NCBI GenBank assembly: GCA_947462335.1 | Contig: OX381720.1 | Span: forward strand, 64,811,946-64,875,945 | Length of the DNA: 64,000 nucleotides | Direction: 5' to 3' | Source of the DNA: Harmothoe impar | Lineage: Eukaryota > Annelida > Polychaeta > Phyllodocida > Polynoidae | In this document: piece by piece, positions 27,701 through 43,700 of the stretch | How the letters are laid out: each line of letters starts with the position of its first letter | Position numbering within the stretch: position 1 is the stretch's first letter | Translations under genes and position numbers: made by a program | The notes under the pieces: generated by a model | Seen by the model: the letters and a program-made list of their open reading frames with translations, nothing else | Databases searched by the model: none | Told to the model about the DNA's origin: nothing

Positions 27701-30700
27701 TGACACCACATACTGTACCACACCTGTACTGTCATGCTGACTGACACCACATACTGTACCACACCTGTACTGTCATGCTGACACCACATACTGTACCACA
27801 CCTGTACTTTCATGCTGACTGACACCACATACTGTACCACACCTGTACTTTCATGCTGACTGACACCACATACTGTACCACACCTGTACTTTCATGCTGA
27901 CACCACATACTGTACCACACCTGTACTTTCATGCTGACTGACACCACATACTGTACCACACCTGTACTTTCATGCTGACTGACACCACATACTGTACCAC
28001 ACCTGTACTTTCATGCTGACTGACACCATATACTGTACCACACCTGTACTTTCATGCTGACTGACACTTAATATTGTACCACACCTGTACTTTCATGCTG
28101 ACACCACATACTGTACCACACCTGTACTTTCATGCTGACACCACATACTGTACCACACCTGTACTTTCATGCTGACTGACACCACATAATGTACCACACC
28201 TGTACTGTCATGCTGACTGACACCACATACTGGACCACACCTGTACTTTCATGCTGACACCACATACTGCACCACACCTGTACTTTCATGCTGACTGACA
28301 CCACAAACTGTACCACACCTGTACTTTCATGCTGACTGACACCACATACTGTACCACACCTGTACTTTCATGCTGACTGACACCACATACTGTACCAAAC
28401 CTGTACTTTCATGCTGACTGACACCACATACTGTACCACACCTGTACTTTCATGCTGACTGACACCACATACTGTACCACACCTGTACTTTCATGCTGAC
28501 TGACACCACATCCTGTACCACACCTGTACTTTCATGCTGACTGACACCACATACTGTACCACACCTGTACTTTCATGCTGACACCACATACTGTACCACA
28601 CCTGTACTTTCATGCTGACTGACACCACATACTGTACCACACCTGTACTGTCATGCTGACTGACACCACATACTGTACCACACCTGTACTTTCATGCTGA
28701 CACCACAAACTGTACCACACCTGTACTTTCATGCTGACTGACACCACATACTGTACCACACCTGTACTTTCATGCTGACACCACATACTGTACCACACCT
28801 GTACTTTCATGCTGACTGACACCACATACTGTACCACACCTGCACTTTCATGCTGACACCACATACTGTACCACACCTGTACTTTCATGCTGACACAACA
28901 TACTGTACCACACCTGTAATTTCATACTGACACCACATACTGTACCACACCTGTACTTTTATGCTGACTGACACCACATACTGTACCACACCTGTACTTT
29001 CATGCTGACTGACACCACATACTGTACCACACCTGCACTTTCATGCTGACACCACATACTGTACCACACCTGTACTTTCATGCTGACTGACACCACAAAC
29101 TGTACCACACCTGTACTTTCATGCTGACTGACACCACATACTGTACCACACCTGTACTTTCATGCTGACTGACACCACATACTGTACCACACCTGTACTG
29201 TCATGCTGACACCACATACTGTACCACACCTGTACTTTCATGCTGACTGACACCACAAACTGTACCACACCTGTACTTTCATGCTGACTGACACCACATA
29301 CTGTACCACACCTGTACTTTCATGCTGACTGACACCACATACTGTACCAAACCTGTACTTTCATGCTGACTGACACCACATACTGTACCACACCTGTACT
29401 TTCATGCTGACTGACACCAGATACTGTACCACACCTGTACTTTCATGCTGACTGACACCACATACTGTACCACACCTGCACTTTCATGCTGACTGACACC
29501 ACATACTGTACCACACCTGTACTTTCATGCTGACACCACATACTGTACCACACCTGTACTTTCATGCTGACTGACACCACATACTGTACCACACCTGTAC
29601 TTTCATGCTGACACCACATACTGTACCACACCTGTACTTTCATGCTGACTGACACCACATACTGTACCACACCTGTACTGTCATGCTGACTGACACCACA
29701 TACTGTACCACACCTGTACTTTCATGCTGACACCACAAACTGTACCACACCTGTACTTTCATGCTGACTGACACCACATACTGTACCACACCTGTACTTT
29801 CATGCTGACACCACATACTGTACCACACCTGTACTTTCATGCTGACTGACACCACATACTGTACCACACCTGCACTTTCATGCTGACACCACATACTGTA
29901 CCACACCTGTACTTTCATGCTGACACAACATACTGTACCACACCTGTACTTTCATACTGACACCACATACTGTACCACACCTGTACTTTTATGCTGACTG
30001 ACACCACATACTGTACCACACCTGTACTTTCATGCTGACTGACACCACATACTGTACCACACCTGCACTTTCATGCTGACACCACATACTGTACCACACC
30101 TGTACTTTCATGCTGACTGACACCACAAACTGTACCACACCTGTACTTTCATGCTGACTGACACCACATACTGTACCACACCTGTACTTTCATGCTGACT
30201 GACACCACATACTGTACCACACCTGTACTGTCATGCTGACACCACATACTGTACCACACCTGTACTTTCATGCTGACTGACACCACAAACTGTACCACAC
30301 CTGTACTTTCATGCTGACTGACACCACATACTGTACCACACCTGTACTTTCATGCTGACTGACACCACATACTGTACCAAACCTGTACTTTCATGCTGAC
30401 TGACACCACATACTGTACCACACCTGTACTTTCATGCTGACTGACACCACATACTGTACCACACCTGTACTTTCATGCTGACTGACACCACATACTATAC
30501 CACACCTGTACTTTCATGCTGACTGACACCACATACTGTACCACACCTGTACTTTCATGCTGACTGACACCACATACTGTACCACACCTGTACTTTCATG
30601 CTGACTGACACCACATACTGTACCACACCTGTACTTTCATGCTGACACCACATACTGTACCACACCTGTACTTTCATGCTGACACCACATACTGTACCAC

Positions 30701-31773
30701 ACCTGTACTTTCATGCTGACTGACACCACATACTGTACCACACCTGTACTTTCATGCTGACACCACATACTGTACCACACCTGTACTTTCATGCTGACTG
30801 ACACCACATACTGTACCACACCTGTACTTTCATGCTGACACCACATACTGTACCACACCTGTACTTTCATGCTGACACCACATACTGTACCACACCTGTA
30901 CTTTCATGCTGACACCACATACTGTACCACACCTGTACTTTCATGCTGACTGACACCACATCCTGTACCACACCTGTACTTTCATGCTGACTGACACCAC
31001 ATACTATACCACACCTGTACTTTCATGCTGACTGACACCACATACTGTACCACACCTGTACTTTCATGCTGACTGACACCACATACTGTACCACACCTGT
31101 ACTTTCATGCTGACTGACACCACATACTGTACCACACCTGTACTTTCATGCTGACACCACATACTGTACCACACCTGTACTTGCACGCTGACTGACACCA
31201 CATACTGTACCACACCTGTACTGTCATGCTGACTGACACCACATACTGTACCACACCTGTACTGTCATGCTGACACCACATACTGTACCACACCTGTACT
31301 TTCATGCTGACTGACACCACATACTGTACCACACCTGTACTTTCATGCTGACTGACACCACATACTGTACCACACCTGTACTTTCATGCTGACACCACAT
31401 ACTGTACCACACCTGTACTTTCATGCTGACTGACACCACATACTGTACCACACCTGTACTTTCATGCTGACTGACACCACATACTGTACCACACCTGTAC
31501 TTTCATGCTGACTGACACCATATACTGTACCACACCTGTACTTTCATGCTGACTGACACTTAATATTGTACCACACCTGTACTTTCATGCTGACACCACA
31601 TACTGTACCACACCTGTACTTTCATGCTGACACCACATACTGTACCACACCTGTACTTTCATGCTGACTGACACCACATAATGTACCACACCTGTACTGT
31701 CATGCTGACTGACACCACATACTGGACCACACCTGTACTTTCATGCTGACACCACATACTGCACCACACCTGT
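24790..31773. repeat. two tandem copies of a 3,492-bp higher-order unit
   Basis: Variant monomers recur at exactly 3,492 bp. Examples are acaaactg at 24811 and 28303, the odd word acttaatattg at 28066 and 31558, and ttgcacgctgac near 27689 and 31181. The match begins near 24790/28282 and breaks down near 28282/31774, so the copies are adjacent: 24790-28281 and 28282-31773. Within each copy a block of about 280 bp occurs twice, 1,030 bp apart (25118 and 26148; 28610 and 29640), so the repeats are nested. Confidence 0.85.
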
Positions 31774-34700
31774 ACTTTCATGCTGACACCACATACTGTA
31801 CCACACCTGTACTTTCATGCTGACACCACATACTGTACCACGGCTGTACTTTCATGCTGACACCACATACTGTACTACACCTGTACTTTCATGATGACAC
31901 CACATACTATACCACACCTGTACTTTCATGCTGACTGACACCACATACTGTACCACACCTGTACTTTCATGCTGACTGACACCACATACTGTACCACACC
32001 TGTACTTTCATGCTGACACCACATACTGTACCACACCTGTACTTTCATGCTGACTGACACCACATACTGTACCACACCTGCACTTTCATGCTGACACCAC
32101 ATACTGTACCACACCTGTACTTTCATGCTGACACAACATACTGTACCACACCTGTAATTTCATGCTGACTGACACCACATACTGTACCACACCTGCACTT
32201 TCATGCTGACACCACATACTGTACCACACCTGTACTTTCATGCTGACTGACACCACAAACTGTACCACACCTGTACTTTCATGCTGACTGACACCACATA
32301 CTGTAACACACCTGTACTTTAATGCTGACTGACACCACATACTGTACGACACCTGTACTTTCATGCTGACTGACACCACATCCTGTACCACACCTGTACT
32401 TTCATGCTGACTGACACCACATACTGTACGACACCTGTACTTTCATGCTGACTGACACCACATCCTGTACCACACCTGTACTTTCATGCTGACTGACACC
32501 ACATACTGTACCACACCTGTACTTTCATGCTGACTGACACCACATACTGTACCAAACCTGTACTTTCATGCTGACTGACACCACATACTGTACCACACCT
32601 GTACTTTCATGCTGACTGACACCACATCCTGTACCACACCTGTACTTTCATGCTGACTGACACCACATCCTGTACCACACCTGTACTTTCATGCTGACTG
32701 ACACCACATACTGTACCACACCTGTACTTTTATGCTGACTGACACCACATACTGTACCACACCTGTACTTTCATGCTGACTGACACCACATACTGTACCA
32801 CAACTGTACTTTAATGCTGACTGACACCACATACTGTACCACACCTGTACTTTCATGCTGACACCACATACTGTACCACACCTGTACTTTCATGCTGACT
32901 GACACCACATACTGTACCACACCTGTACTTTCATGCTGACTGACACCACATACTGTACCACACCTGTACGTTCATGCTGACTGACACCACATACTGTACC
33001 ACACCTGTACTTTCATGCTGACTGACACCACATACTATACCACACCTGTACTTTCATGCTGACTGACACCACATACTGTACCACACCTGTACTTTCATGC
33101 TGACTGACACCACATACTGTACCACACCTGTACTTTCATGCTGACTGACACCACATACTGTACCACACCTGTACTTTCATGCTGACACCACATACTGTAC
33201 CACACCTGTACTTGCACGCTGACTGACACCACATACAGTACCACACCTGTACTTTCATGCTGACTGACACCACATACTGTACCACACCTGTACTTTCATG
33301 CTGACTGACACCACATACTGTACCACACCTGTACTTTCATGCTGACACCACATACTGTACCACACCTGTACTTTCATGCTGACTGACACCACATACTGTA
33401 CCACACCTGTACTTTCATGCTGACTGACACCACATACTGTACCACACCTGTACTTTCATGCTGACTGACACCATATACTGTACCACACCTGTACTTTCAT
33501 GCTGACTGACACTTAATATTGTACCACACCTGTACTTTCATGCTGACACCACATACTGTACCACACCTGTACTTTCATGCTGACACCACATACTGTACCA
33601 CACCTGTACTTTCATGCTGACTGACACCACATAATGTACCACACCTGTACTGTCATGCTGACTGACACCACATACTGTACCACACCTGTACTTTCATGCT
33701 GACTGACACCACATACTGCACCACACCTGTACTTTCATGATGACACCACATACTATACCACACCTGTACTTTCATGCTGACTGACACCACATACTGTACC
33801 ACACCTGTACTTTCATGCTGACACCACATACTGTACACACCTGTACTTTCATGCTGACTGACACCAGATACTATACCACACCTGTACTTTCATGCTGACT
33901 GACACCACATACTGTACCACACCTGTACTGTCATGCTGACTGACACCACATACTGTACCACACCTGTACCTTCATGCTGACACCACATACTGTACCACAC
34001 CTGTACTTTCATGCTGACACCACATACTGTACCACACCTGTACTTTCATGCTGACACCACATACTGTACCACACCTGTACTTTCATGCTGACTGACACCA
34101 GATACTGTACCACACCTGTACTTTCATGCTGACACCACATACTGTACCACACCTGTTCTTTCATGCTGACACCACATACTGTACCACACCTGTACTTTCA
34201 TGCTGACACCAAAAACTGTACCAAACCTGTACTTTCATGCTGACTGACACCACATTCTGTACCACACCTGTACTTTCATGCTGACACCACATACTGTACC
34301 ACACCTGTACTTTCATGCTGACTGACACCACGTACTGTACCACACCTGTACTTTCATGCTGAGTGACACCACATACTGTACCACACCTGTACTTTCATGC
34401 TGACACCACATACTGTACCACACCTGTACTTTCATGCTGACACCACATACTGTACCACACCTGTACTTTCATGCTGACTGACACCACATACTGTACCACA
34501 CGTGTACTTTCATGCTGACACCACATACTGTACCACACCTGTACTTTCATGCTGACACCACAAACTGTACCACACCTGTACTTTCATGCTGACTGACACC
34601 ACATACTGTACCACACCTGTACTTTCATGCTGACACCACATACTGTACAACACCTGTACTTTCATGCTGACTGACACCACATACTGTACCACACCTGTAC

Positions 34701-37700
34701 TTTCATGCTGACTGACACCACATACTGTACCACACCTGTACTTTCATGCTGACACCACATACTGTACAACACCTGTACTTTCATGCGGACTGACACCACA
34801 TACTGTACGACACCTGTACTTTCATGCTGACTGACACCACATACTGTACCACACCTGCACTTTCATGCTGACACCACATACTGTACCACACCTGTACTTT
34901 CATACTGACACCACATACTGTACCAAACCTGTACTTTCATGCTGACTGACACCACATACTGTACCACACCTGTACTTTCATGCTGACTGACACCACATCC
35001 TGTACCACACCTGTACTTTCATGCTGACTGACACCACATACTGTACCACACCTGTACTTTCATGCTGACACCACATACTGTACCACACCTGTACTTTCAT
35101 GCAGACACCACATACTGTACCACACCTGTACTTTCATGCTGACTGACACCACATACTGTACCACACGTGTACTTTCATGCTGACACCACATACTGTACCA
35201 CACTTGTACTTTCATGCTGACACCACATACTGTACCACACCTGTACTTTCATGCTGACTGACACCAGATACTGTACCACACCTGTACTTTCATGCTGACA
35301 CCACATACTGTACCACACCTGTACTTTCATGCTTACACCACATACTGTACCACACCTGTACTTTCATGCTGACTGACACCACATACTGTACCACACCTGT
35401 ACTTTCATGCTGACACCACATACTGTACCACACCTGTACTTTCATGCTGACACCACATACTGTACCACACCTGTACTTTCATGCTGACTGACACCACATA
35501 CTGTACCACACCTGTACTGTCATGCTGACTGACACCACATACTGTACCACACCTGTACTTTCATGCTGACACCACAAACTGTACCACACCTGTACTTTCA
35601 TGCTGACTGACACCACATACTGTACCACACCTGTACTTTCATGCTGACACCACATACTGTACCACACCTGTACTTTCATGCTGACTGACACCACATACTG
35701 TACCACACCTGCACTTTCATGCTGACACCACATACTGTACCACACCTGTACTTTCATGCTGACACAACATACTGTACCACACCTGTAATTTCATACTGAC
35801 ACCACATACTGTACCACACCTGTACTTTTATGCTGACACCACATACTGTACCACACCTGTACTTTCATGCTGACTGACACCACATACTGTACCACACCTG
35901 CACTTTCATGCTGACACCACATACTGTACCACACCTGTACTTTCATGCTGACTGACACCACAAACTGTACCACACCTGTACTTTCATGCTGACTGACACC
36001 ACATACTGTAACACACCTGTACTTTAATGCTGACTGACACCACATACTGTACGACACCTGTACTTTCATGCTGACTGACACCACATCCTGTACCACACCT
36101 GTACTTTCATGCTGACTGACACCACATACTGTACGACACCTGTACTTTCATGCTGACTGACACCACATCCTGTACCACACCTGTACTTTCATGCTGACTG
36201 ACACCACATACTGTACCACACCTGTACTTTCATGCTGACTGACACCACATACTGTACCAAACCTGTACTTTCATGCTGACTGACACCACATACTGTACCA
36301 CACCTGTACTTTCATGCTGACTGACACCACATACTGTACCACACCTGTACTTTCATGCTGACTGACACCACATCCTGTACCACACCTGTACTTTCATGCT
36401 GACTGACACCACATACTGTACCACGCCTGTACTTTCATGCTGACTGACACCACATACTGTACCACACCTGTACTTTCATGCTGACTGACACCACATACTG
36501 TACCACACCTGTACTTTCATGCTGACACCACATACTGTACCACACCTGTACTTTCATGCTGACTGACACCACATACTGTACCACACCTGTACTTTCATGC
36601 TGACACCACATACTGTACCACACCTGTCATTTCATGCTGACTGACACCACATTCTGTACCACACCTGTACTTTCATGCTGACTGACACCACATACTGTAC
36701 CGCACCTGTACTTTCATGCTGACTGACACCATATACTGTACCACACCTGTACTTTCATGCTGACTGACACTTAATATTGTACCACACCTGTACTCTCATG
36801 CTGACACCACATACTGTACCACACCTGTACTTTCATGCTGACACCACATACTGTACCACACCTGTACTTTCATGCTGACTGACACCACATAATGTACCAC
36901 ACCTGTACTGTCATGCTGACTGACACCACATACTGGACCACACCTGTACTTTCATGCTGACTGACACCACATACTGCACCACACCTGTACTTTCATGCTG
37001 ACACCACATACTGTACCACACCTGTACTTTCATGCTGACACCACATACTGTACCACACCTGTACTTTCATGCTGACACCACATACTGTACTACACCTGTA
37101 CTTTCATGATGACACCACATACTATACCACACCTGTACTTTCATGCTGACTGACACCACATACTGTACCACACCTGTACTTTCATGCTGACACCACATAC
37201 TGTACACACCTGTACTTTCATGCTGACTGACACCACATACTGTACCACACCTGTACTTTCATGCTGACTGACACCACATACTGTACCACATCAGTACTTT
37301 CATGCTGACTGACACCAGATACTGTACCACACCTGTACTTTCATGCTGACTGACACCACATACTGTACCACATCAGTACTTTCATGCTGACTGACACCAC
37401 ATACTGTACCACACCTGTACTTTCATGCTGACACCACATACTGTACCACACCTGTACTTTCATGCTGACACCACATACTGTACCACACCTGTACTTTCAT
37501 GCTGACACCACATACTGTACCACACCTGTACTTTCATGCTGACTGACACCAGATACTGTACCACACCTGTACTTTCATGCTGACACCACATACTGTACCA
37601 CACCTGTACTTTCATGCTGACTGACACCACATACTGTACCACACCTGTACTTTCATGCTGACTGACACCACATACTGTACCACACCTGTACTTTCATGCT

Positions 37701-40700
37701 GACACCAGATACTGTACCACACCTGTACTTTCATGCTGACACCACATACTGTACCACACCTGTTCTTTCATGCTGACACCACATACTGTACCACACCTGT
37801 ACTTTCATGCTGACACCAAAAACTGTACCAAACCTGTACTTTCATGCTGACTGACACCACATTCTGTACAACACCTGTACTTTCATGCTGACACCACATA
37901 CTGTACCACACCTGTACTTTCATGCTGACTGACACCACGTACTGTACCACACCTGTACTTTCATGCTGAGTGACACCACATACTGTACCACACCTGTACT
38001 TTCATGCTGACTGACACCACATACTGTACCACACCTGTACTTTCATGCTGACACCACATACTGTACCACACCTGCACTTTCATGCTGACACCACATACTG
38101 TACCACACCTGTACTTTCATACTGACACCACATACTGTACCACACCGGTACTTTCATGCTGACACCACATACTGTACCACACCTGTACTTTCATGCTGAC
38201 TGACACCACATACTGTACCACACCTGTACTTTCATGCTGACACCACATACTGTACCACACCTGTACTTGCATGCTGACTGCCACCACATACTGTACCACA
38301 CCTGTACTTTCATGCTGACTGACACCACATACTGCACCACACCTGTACTTTCATGCTGACACCACATACTGTACCACACCTGTACTTTCATGCTGACACC
38401 ACATACTGTACCACACCTGTACTTTCATGCTGACACCACATACTATACCACACCTGTACTTATGCTGACTGACACCACATACTGTACTACACCTGTACTT
38501 TCATGCTGACACCACATACTGTACCACACCTGTACTTTCATGCTGACACCACACACTGTACCACACCTGTACTTTCATGCTGACTGACACCACATACTGT
38601 ACCACACCTGTACTTTCATGCTGACTGACACCACATACTGTACCACACCTGTACTTTCATGCTGACACCACATACTGTACTACACCTGTACTTTCATGAT
38701 GACACCACATACTATACCACACCTGTACTTTCATGCTGACTGACACCACATACTGTACCACACCTGTACTTTCATGCTGACACCACATACTGTACACACC
38801 TGTACTTTCATGCTGACTGACACCAGATACTGTACCACACCTGTACTTTCATGCTGACACCACATACTGTACCACACCTGTACTTTCATGCTGACACCAC
38901 ATACTGTACCACACCTGTACTTTCATGCTGACACCACATACTGTACCACACCTGTTCTTTCATGCTGACACCACATACTGTACCACACCTGTACTTTCAT
39001 GCTGACACCAAAAACTGTACCAAACCTGTACTTTCATGCTGACTGACACCACATTCTGTACCACACCTGTACTTTCATGCTGACACCACATACTGTACCA
39101 CACCTGTACTTTCATGCTGACTGACACCACGTACTGTACCACACCTGTACTTTCATGCTGAGTGACACCACATACTGTACCACACCTGTACTTTCATGCT
39201 GACACCACATACTGTACCACACCTGTACTTTCATGCTGACACCACATACTGTACCACACCTGTACTTTCATGCTGACTGACACCACATACTGTACCACAC
39301 GTGTACTTTCATGCTGACACCACATACTGTACCACACCTGTACTTTCATGCTGACACCACAAACTGTACCACACCTGTACTTTCATGCTGACTGACACCA
39401 CATACTGTACCACACCTGTACTTTCATGCTGACACCACATACTGTACAACACCTGTACTTTCATGCTGACTGACACCACATACTGTACCACACCTGTACT
39501 TTCATGCTGACACAACATACTGACCACACCTGTAATTTCATACTGACACCACATACTGTACCACACCTGTACTTTCATGCTGACTGACACCACATACTGT
39601 ACCACACCTGCACTTTCATGCTGACACCACATACTGTACCACACCAGTACTTTCATGCTGACTGACACCACATACTGTACCACACCTGTACTGTCATGCT
39701 GACTGACACCACATACTGTACCACACCTGTACTTTCATACTGACACCACATACTGTACCAAACCTGTACTTTCATGCTGACTGACACCACATACTGTACC
39801 ACACCTGTACTTTCATGCTGACTGACACCACATCCTGTACCACACCTGTACTTTCATGCTGACTGACACCACATACTGTACCACACCTGTACTTTCATGC
39901 TGACACCACATACTGTACCACACCTGTACTTTCATGCTGACACCACATACTGTACCACACCTGTACTTTCATGCTGACTGACACCACATACTGTACCACA
40001 CGTGTACTTTCATGCTGACACCACATACTGTACCACACTTGTACTTTCATGCTGACACCACATACTGTACCACACCTGTACTTCCATGCTGACTGACACC
40101 AGATACTGTACCACACCTGTACTTTCATGCTGACACCACATACTGTACCACACCTGTACTTTCATGCTTACACCACATACTGTACCACACCTGTACTTTC
40201 ATGCTGACTGACACCACATACTGTAGCACACCTGTACTTTCATGCTGACACCACATACTGTACCACACCTGTACTTTCATGCTGACACCACATACTGTAC
40301 CACACCTGTACTTTCATGCTGACTGACACCACATACTGTACCACACCTGTACTGTCATGCTGACTGACACCACATACTGTACCACACCTGTACTTTCATG
40401 CTGACACCACATACTGTACCACACCTGTACTTTCATGCTGACACCACATACTGTACCACACCTGTACTTTCATGCTGACTGACACCAAAAACTGTACCAC
40501 ACCTGTACTTTCATGCTGACTGACACCACATACTGTACCACACCTGTACTTTCATGCTGACACCACTTACTGTACTACACCTGTACTTTCATGCTGACAC
40601 CACATACTGTACCACACCTGTACTTTCATGCTGACTGACACCACATACTGTACCACACCTGTATTGTCATGCTGACTGACACCATATACTCTACTGCACC

Positions 40701-43700
40701 TGTACTTTCATGCTGACACCACATACTGTACCACACCTGTACTTTCATGCTGACTGACACCACATACTGTACCACACCTGTACTTTCATGTTGACACCAC
40801 ATACTGCACCACGTCTGTACTTTCATGCGGACTGACACCACATACTATACCTCACCTGTACTTTCATGCTGACACCACATACTGTACCACACCTGTACTT
40901 TCATGCTGACACCACATACTGTACCACACCTGTACTTTCATGCTGACACCACATACTGTACCACACCTGTACTTTCATGCTGACTGACACCACATACTGT
41001 ACCACACCTGTACTTTCATGCTGACTTCACATACTGTACCACATCTGTACTTTCATGCTGACTGACACCACATACTATAACACACCTGTACTTTCATGCT
41101 GACACCACATACTGTACCACACCTGTACTTTCATGCTGACACCACATACTGTACCACACCTGTACTTTCATGCTGACTGACACCACATACTGTACCACAC
41201 CTGTACTTTCATGCTGACTGACACCACATACTGTATTACACCTGTACTTTCATGCTGACTGACACCACATACTGTACCACACCTGTACTTTCATGTTGAC
41301 ACCACATACTGCACCACGTCTGTACTTTCATGCGGACTGACACCACATACTATACCTCACCTGTACTTTCATGCTGACACCACATACTGTACCACACCTG
41401 TACTTTCATGCTGACACCACATACTGTACCACACCTGTACTTTCATGCTGACTGACACCACAATCTGTACCGCACCTGTACTTTCATGCTGACTGACATC
41501 ACATACTGTACCACACCTGTACTTTCATGCTGACACCACATACTGTACCACACCTGTACTTTCATGCTGACACCACATACTGTACCACACCGGTACTTTC
41601 ATGCTGACACCACATACTGTACCACACCTGTACTTTCATGCTGACACCACATACTGTACCACACCTGTACTTTCATGCTGACTGACACCACATACTGTAC
41701 CACACTTGTACTTTCATGCTGACTGACACCACATACTGTACCACACCTGTACTTTCATGCTGACTGACACCACATACTGTACCACACCTGTACTTTCATG
41801 CTGACTCCACATACTGTACCACACCTGTACTTTCATGCTGACTGACACGACATACTGTACCACACATGTACTTTCATGCTGACACCACATACTGTACCAC
41901 ACCTGTACTTTCATGCTGACACCACATACTGTACCACACCTGTACTTTCATGCTGACTGACACCACATACTGTACCACACCTGTACTTTCATGCTGACAT
42001 CACATACTGTACCGCACCTGTACTTTCATGCTGACACCACATACTGTACCACACCTGTACTTTCATGCTGACTGACACCACATACTGTACCACACCTGTA
42101 CTTTTATGCTGACTGACACCACATACTGTACCACACCTGAACTTTCATGCTGCATGACACCACATACTGTACCACACCTGTACTTTCATGCTGACACCAC
42201 ATACTGTACCACACCTGTACTTTCATGCTGACTGACACCACATACTGTACCACACCTGTACTTTCATGCTGACACCACATACTGTACCACATGTGTACTT
42301 TCATGCTGACACCACATACTGAACCACACCTGTACTTTCATGCTCACTGACACCACATACTGTACCAGACCTGTACTTTCATGCTGACTGACATCACATA
42401 CTGTACTACACCTGTACTCTCATGCTGACATCACATACTGTACCACACCTGTACTTTCATGCTGACACCACATACTGTACCACACCTGTACTTTCATGCT
42501 GACTGACACCACATACTGTACCACACCGGTACTTTCATGCTGACTGACACCACATACTGTACCACACCTGTACTTTCATGCTGACACCACATACTGTACC
42601 ACACCTGAACTTTCATGCTGACTGACACAACATACTGTACCACACCTGTACTTTCATGCTGACTGACACCACAAACTGTACCACACCTGTACTTTCATGC
42701 TGACTGACACCACATACTGTACCACACCTGTACTTTCATGCTGACACCACATACTGTAATACACATGTACTTTCATGCTGACTGACACCACATACTGTAC
42801 CACACCTGTACTTTCATGCTGACACCACATACTGTACTACACCTGTACTTTCATGCTGACTGACACCACATACTGTACCACACCTGTACTTTCATGCTGA
42901 CACCACATACTGTACCACGCCTGTACTTTCATGCTGACTGACACCACATACTGTACCACACCTGTACTTTCATGCTGACTGACACCACATACTGTACCAC
43001 ACCTGTACTTTCATGCTGACACCACATACTGTACTACACCTGTACTTTCATGCTGACACCACATACTGTACCACACCTGTACTTCCATGCTGACACCACA
43101 TACTGTACCACACCTGTACTTTCATGCTGACACCACATACTGTACCACACCTGTACTTTCATGCTGACTGACACCACATACTGTACCACACCTGTACTTT
43201 CATGCTGACACCACAAACTGTACCACACCTGTACTTTCATGCTAACACCACATACTGTACCACACCTGTACTTTCATGCTGACTGACACCACATACTGTA
43301 CCACACCTGTACTTTCATGCTGACTGACACCACATACTGTACCACACCTGTACTTTCATGCTGACACCACATACTGTACCACACCTGTACTTTCATGCTA
43401 ACACCACATACTGTACCACACCTGTACTTTTATGCTGACTGACACCACATACTGTACCACACCTGTACTTTCATGCTGACTGACACCACATACTGTACAC
43501 ACCTGTACTTTCATGCTGACTGACACCACATACTGTACACACCTGTACTTTCATGCTGACTGACACCACATACTGTACCACACCTGTACTTTCATGCTGA
43601 CTGACACCACATACTGTACCACACCTGTACTTTCATGCTGACACCACATACTGCACCACACCTGTACTTTCATGCTGACTGACACCACATACTGTACCAC